Origin: Gammaproteobacteria bacterium
GTDB lineage: Bacteria; Pseudomonadota; Gammaproteobacteria; SZUA-152
DNA length: 36,960 nucleotides
Reading direction: 5' to 3'
Assembly: GCA_013152545.1 (NCBI GenBank)
Contig: JAADGF010000058.1
Span: 1-36,960, forward strand
This document shows, piece after piece, positions 33,579 to 36,960 of this stretch; within the stretch, counting starts at the first letter, position 1, and each line of letters starts with the position of its first letter. Under the pieces are notes generated by a model, which did no database searches, was not told the DNA's origin, and saw only the letters and a program-made list of their open reading frames with translations. The translations under genes were made by a program, and so were the position numbers.

Positions 33579-34580
33579 TTAGTTTTTACCCGCAGCCGTG
33601 GTTTGTTTGCTATTAGCGGGCGCGTCTGTATCAATATCAACGATTTCATCTTGCCGCGAATGGTTAGATTCAGTTTCAGCCGTTGTGTTCACTGTGGTCT
33701 TAAGGTTATTTAACGCTGTTTTCTCAGGCGTATTAGAGGGATGTGGGCTGATAGGAGCAACAAAACAATCGTTTTCATCATTGCAAATAACGCCTTCTTT
33801 GTCCCAGGGGATATGTTTGTAGGGGGCCAGGTCGTTGAGACCTAATAATGGATATTTAATAATTTCAAAGTAGGGTGAATAATCGAAATCGCTTGGAGTA
33901 AAAAGGCGTGTGTTGCGCTTGAAAAATAGTAAGCCATTTTCGGTTTTTTGTATGACTGGCAAAATAGGGAAATGTACTTTCGTAAAGGCGTTTGCGATCA
34001 TCGTGGAGCATACCGTCCGTGTGGATTCACCGGCATTATGTTCAAACAAGCTTGAACGCCAGCGACGAGGTAATATACCGTAAGGGAATATAAAACGTCC
34101 GAGGTCGATTAATTGGCGTACATCGTAGTCCTGCCCCAGGTGATCCGTTGCATTTTTGATCACGTTTTGGGCGTCTGCCCGGGATAATCCGGTCGGGCGG
34201 CAGACGCGCAAATGATCATTGGCATATTTTTTAAGTGGCGAAATGATCGTGCCTTTACCGAGTAATGGTTCAATGATTAACTGATCCTCTGGGTCGCCGT
34301 CATATAGCCAGCTGACATGTTCACGTACATTCATGTCTTCAATGTCTACTAAACGCCCAATATAAAGTGCCGAATGAGTCCAAACACTTTGAGTGATGGT
34401 TTTTATCACGTCGCTGACGCGGGATCGTCCTTCGACCAGGAGGACGTCGCAAGGTCTTATTTTGAAGCTAAGTCGGTCAAAATCGCAGGGAGGGGTACCG
34501 ACTGGGTCATCTTCATGGATTAACCATTGAATAACCTTGTTTCCTAACCATTTGATTGGATTAAATGTTGTGGCTTTCAT
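33579..34580 (-). CDS. YiiX/YaeF-like permuted NlpC/P60 hydrolase
   Basis: A 333-residue protein with a circularly permuted papain-like fold (YaeF/YiiX, C92 type). The order of catalytic residues is reversed as expected: His69 in VWTHSALYIG, an acidic residue in LIIEPLLGKG (Glu104) and Cys191 in TRTVCSTMIANAF. It starts with a basic amphipathic segment but no clear signal peptide. The last 70 residues are polar and Thr/Asn-rich, probably disordered. Members of this fold are thought to cleave or transfer acyl groups at amides or lipids. It is 41 nt upstream of fadE on the same strand, which suggests a link to release of fatty acids for the pathway; this is inference. Confidence 0.82.
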   Translation of the reverse strand: MKATTFNPIKWLGNKVIQWLIHEDDPVGTPPCDFDRLSFKIRPCDVLLVEGRSRVSDVIKTITQSVWTHSALYIGRLVDIEDMNVREHVSWLYDGDPEDQLIIEPLLGKGTIISPLKKYANDHLRVCRPTGLSRADAQNVIKNATDHLGQDYDVRQLIDLGRFIFPYGILPRRWRSSLFEHNAGESTRTVCSTMIANAFTKVHFPILPVIQKTENGLLFFKRNTRLFTPSDFDYSPYFEIIKYPLLGLNDLAPYKHIPWDKEGVICNDENDCFVAPISPHPSNTPEKTALNNLKTTVNTTAETESNHSRQDEIVDIDTDAPANSKQTTAAGKN

Positions 34581-35163
34581 CTATTCCGGTGCAGTGTGTT
34601 GTTAGGGCTTAACGGTGTCTTTGATGGTTTAACTATAGCTAACATAGACTTGGTTTACAGGATGATATTCTGAGTTTGTAGTGATTCTTAAATTTGATAC
34701 GCTTGAAAACGATAGTTTGGTATTTCAGGGGCAGTATTTTCTCAATTTTATCTGTTAACAAAACTGATGGCTTGTCGCTTTGCATATTTCAAGCCATTGC
34801 CGCTGAGGTTGGCATTATCCCTGATGTAAACTGGAATCAGCATCAAAACAACAGCGATATCCAACGCGATTAAGTCTAGGTGAATAGTGTGTGCTTGGTT
34901 TACTGTATGATGATACCGAAGCCTCACACGCGCTGGACTTTGAGTATATTGAGTCTAACACGATTTGGTTGTATCAACTGAGTAGACGACGCCTGCCCAA
35001 TATTGTTTAAAATGTCAACAGCACCGGACAGAGGAAAGCACCTCATCTGCTGATAAGGCTTGACGAGAAAATCCCACGATAACTGCGTTTTTAGCGCAAT
35101 GATAAAGATAGTTTACGAAATTTTCATTCCGAATACACTTGTTGCCCCGCATTTTTGCGGGAT
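34581..35163. other. Gap between tssF and the fatty-acid operon
   Basis: No complete gene. Plus-strand frames in several pieces look coding-like (for example translations around 34683-34760, 34771-34872 and 34909-35010, the last containing SHALDFEYIESNTIWLYQLS), separated by stops. The minus strand has another short open stretch from 34880 to 34750. A CCCGC/GCGGG hairpin with flanking ACTTG/ACAAGT pairing lies just after the tssF stop (35138-35172) but has no T-run. It may be a decayed gene or mobile debris. The promoter of the YiiX-fad operon should also be here. Confidence 0.4.
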
Positions 35164-36960
35164 TCAGCAAGTGGTGGGAATTGGAACTGCTGTCTTTTGT
35201 CCCACTCTTGCTGGCCACTGATACATTTCACCTTGCTCGCTACCCCTGACAATGAGTTGGTGAAATGAGTTCATATTGGCATACAGTGCAAAAAATTCAT
35301 TAATCACCGTAGCAAATAAGTACAAATCACCTTCACCTGAGAATTTGCTTTCCTTTAATTCTATTTGGATTCGCATTCCACGAAGGGGTAGCCCCTTAAA
35401 CATAAGATGGGTTGGCTCAACCTTAATGCTTGTTATCCCTTCAAGCCGCCGCTGGCTGGCACGCTGTACCTGTTGATCATAAAAGGCCGCAAAGTTATAG
35501 GTGGATAATACCGTTCGCAACGTATCAATATTAGTCAGGGAGGTATAGTTCAATGCCATGTTAGACATTAAACGCCAATGCAAATCTGGCCCCATGGGGG
35601 GTGGCAACGCCTGGGTGACGCGCGTAATGTTGTCAAAGCTCACAAAATCTGGGGAACTGCTGGTTGAATTGTGTATATCTCCTGATTGTAACTTGCCTGC
35701 AATTTCGCCATTGGTACAGGTTAATTCAACCACAATGGATTCGGCGGGTGGTATTGCCAGTTCGTCATTGGTATTAACAAACGATAGATAAGTATCCACA
35801 CCTCGTCCCACCTTAGCGGGATAAGATCGTGCACGGTAAAACACGGCACTTTCTGCTTTGCTTGTTTTGTCTGTCTCGTCTGTGTTGCAATGGGGCTCTT
35901 CAAAATCGAACGACTCGAACGCTTTATAGTCACGCATTGCCCCGATACCATGCACCCAACCCTGAACATTATCAATGGAATAGACTTCGTAGTGGCTTGG
36001 GTTTTCCGCGTTCGCCCTCACCCGGTACTCCACTTCACGTTGATTCAACCGAATCGGCATGGCATCCTGTTCAAAAAGATTGACGACTGGTGTGCAGTAC
36101 AGGCGGAAATTGTCCTTTGTTGGCCGTATGGCATCATCCAGCGGACGATTAAAGCTAAAGCTCAACTCAAACTGCCTTGCCATCGGAAACTGTTGTACCC
36201 ATGCCAATTGGGTAACATCAATAAATAAGAATTTTTCCGGAAAACTAAAATACTCCTGTAATAGCCGGTATCCCATGAAAGTATTTTCCGGGTAGGGTAA
36301 TAATCCTTCATCATTGGCAAACCCCACGGCGGTAACGGCACTCGCGGGTAATCGCTGTTGGTTTTCAATTGGCTCGGCAACTTTCACCACGAGATGATCA
36401 AGGTAATGCATAAACCATACATACAATAGCTGCGCTATGCGGGTTTCACCGTGTAAATAAAGTCTGACTTTCTCTAAGCCTGACTTCTCAAACGAAACAC
36501 CTTGCTCTAATTCGAAACGCATGTTTATTTCATAACCAGTGGCGGTATCTTGATAATCCACCCCGGCAAGGTAAACCGGCATCACATCCACATCAAAACA
36601 GGTTTGAAACCGGCAGGTTGTGCCATCCACTTTTTTACTGTCGATGCTAACACCGCGTCTGATGCGATGCGTTTCAGGTTCCCTATCGGGCTCGGGTTTA
36701 AATTCCAAAATGGACATTGAGGGGATGGGCCGCAGGAAGTGCGGCCAGAGCAGTGCGATTAAGGAATGCGTTAATTCAGGTCGTTCATCATCAAGCTTTT
36801 GGCGTAAGCGGCTGGTGAGGAAGGCAAACCCTTCCAACAATCGCTCCACATCCGGATCATAACTCTGACTGCCTAAAAAGCGAGCCAACTGTGGGTTTTC
36901 ATGAGCAAACTCGGCACCCAGTTCCCGCAGCGCGGATAATTCATCCTCGAAATATTTATT
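35164..36960 (-). CDS. tssF: Type VI secretion baseplate subunit TssF (5' end outside window)
   Basis: TssF, with TssE, TssG and TssK, forms the wedge of the type VI secretion baseplate in the cytoplasm. Reading through to the window edge gives NKYFEDELSALRELGAEFAHENPQL, the standard family N-terminus, then ARFLGSQSYDPDVERLLEGFAFLTSRLRQKLDDE, LIALLWPHFLRPIPSM and many later conserved blocks (YRLLQEYFSFPEKFLFID; LFEQDAMPIRLNQREVEYRV). The C-terminal SFHQLIVRGSEQGEMYQWPARVGQK fits the usual ending, so only a few N-terminal codons are missing. The frame is open for 599 codons. In most type VI clusters tssG follows directly; here the next 580 nt hold none. Confidence 0.93.
   Translation of the reverse strand, partial: NKYFEDELSALRELGAEFAHENPQLARFLGSQSYDPDVERLLEGFAFLTSRLRQKLDDERPELTHSLIALLWPHFLRPIPSMSILEFKPEPDREPETHRIRRGVSIDSKKVDGTTCRFQTCFDVDVMPVYLAGVDYQDTATGYEINMRFELEQGVSFEKSGLEKVRLYLHGETRIAQLLYVWFMHYLDHLVVKVAEPIENQQRLPASAVTAVGFANDEGLLPYPENTFMGYRLLQEYFSFPEKFLFIDVTQLAWVQQFPMARQFELSFSFNRPLDDAIRPTKDNFRLYCTPVVNLFEQDAMPIRLNQREVEYRVRANAENPSHYEVYSIDNVQGWVHGIGAMRDYKAFESFDFEEPHCNTDETDKTSKAESAVFYRARSYPAKVGRGVDTYLSFVNTNDELAIPPAESIVVELTCTNGEIAGKLQSGDIHNSTSSSPDFVSFDNITRVTQALPPPMGPDLHWRLMSNMALNYTSLTNIDTLRTVLSTYNFAAFYDQQVQRASQRRLEGITSIKVEPTHLMFKGLPLRGMRIQIELKESKFSGEGDLYLFATVINEFFALYANMNSFHQLIVRGSEQGEMYQWPARVGQKTAVPIPTTC

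Noticed and set aside
35015-35218. 67-codon minus-strand frame overlapping the end of tssF
   Set aside because: It overlaps well-supported tssF codons in another frame and has no tssG-like features.

Overview
The window reads as chromosomal DNA of a gammaproteobacterium, probably marine or of the Cellvibrionales/Oceanospirillales type. The support is the gene content: a rho-trxA neighbourhood, a FadE/FadI/FadJ beta-oxidation operon, a Tas-type aldo-keto reductase, a DUF484-like/GGDEF protein, a YbaK-HDOD fusion, a type VI secretion baseplate gene and a tRNA-Thr(CGT) with encoded CCA. The taxon is inferred; no rRNA or species marker is present.

Layout. Bases 1-4400 are an accessory patch: a decayed ISNCY-type transposase, a large FG-GAP/Ig-like lipoprotein, a decayed IS1-type transposase and a small Sel1-repeat protein. 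Bases 4400-8000 carry tRNA-Thr, then leftward genes for a Fur-family regulator (with a strong, apparently leaderless promoter), glycine oxidase ThiO, a ketohexokinase-like PfkB kinase and a zinc-ribbon membrane protein. Bases 8159-11152 form a compact island of four predicted lipoproteins: ankyrin lipoprotein, two related triheme c7-type cytochromes, and a convergent second ankyrin lipoprotein whose stop codon abuts that of the second cytochrome. I consider this island the best candidate for an undescribed system.

Bases 11459-17587 hold rho, trxA, a diguanylate cyclase and an HDOD regulator, all leftward, separated by unusually long non-coding stretches. An intact IS1595-family insertion sequence with perfect ends and an 8-bp target duplication follows (17797-18777). 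Bases 19372-23262 encode a two-gene lipoprotein unit (DUF2846-like protein, then a 1033-residue LVIVD propeller protein with about 21 repeats), followed by tas.

Bases 25244-34580 are a leftward fatty-acid degradation operon: a YiiX-like permuted NlpC/P60 hydrolase, fadE, fadI, fadJ, a long-chain acyl-CoA ligase, a YciA-type thioesterase and possibly a tiny tail ORF. Together these cover acyl activation, dehydrogenation, hydration/oxidation, thiolysis and CoA release. The right edge is a tssF gene that runs off the window; no tssG follows it.

Several intergenic stretches share a short dispersed motif (five copies) and other inverted repeats, suggesting old mobile-element debris.
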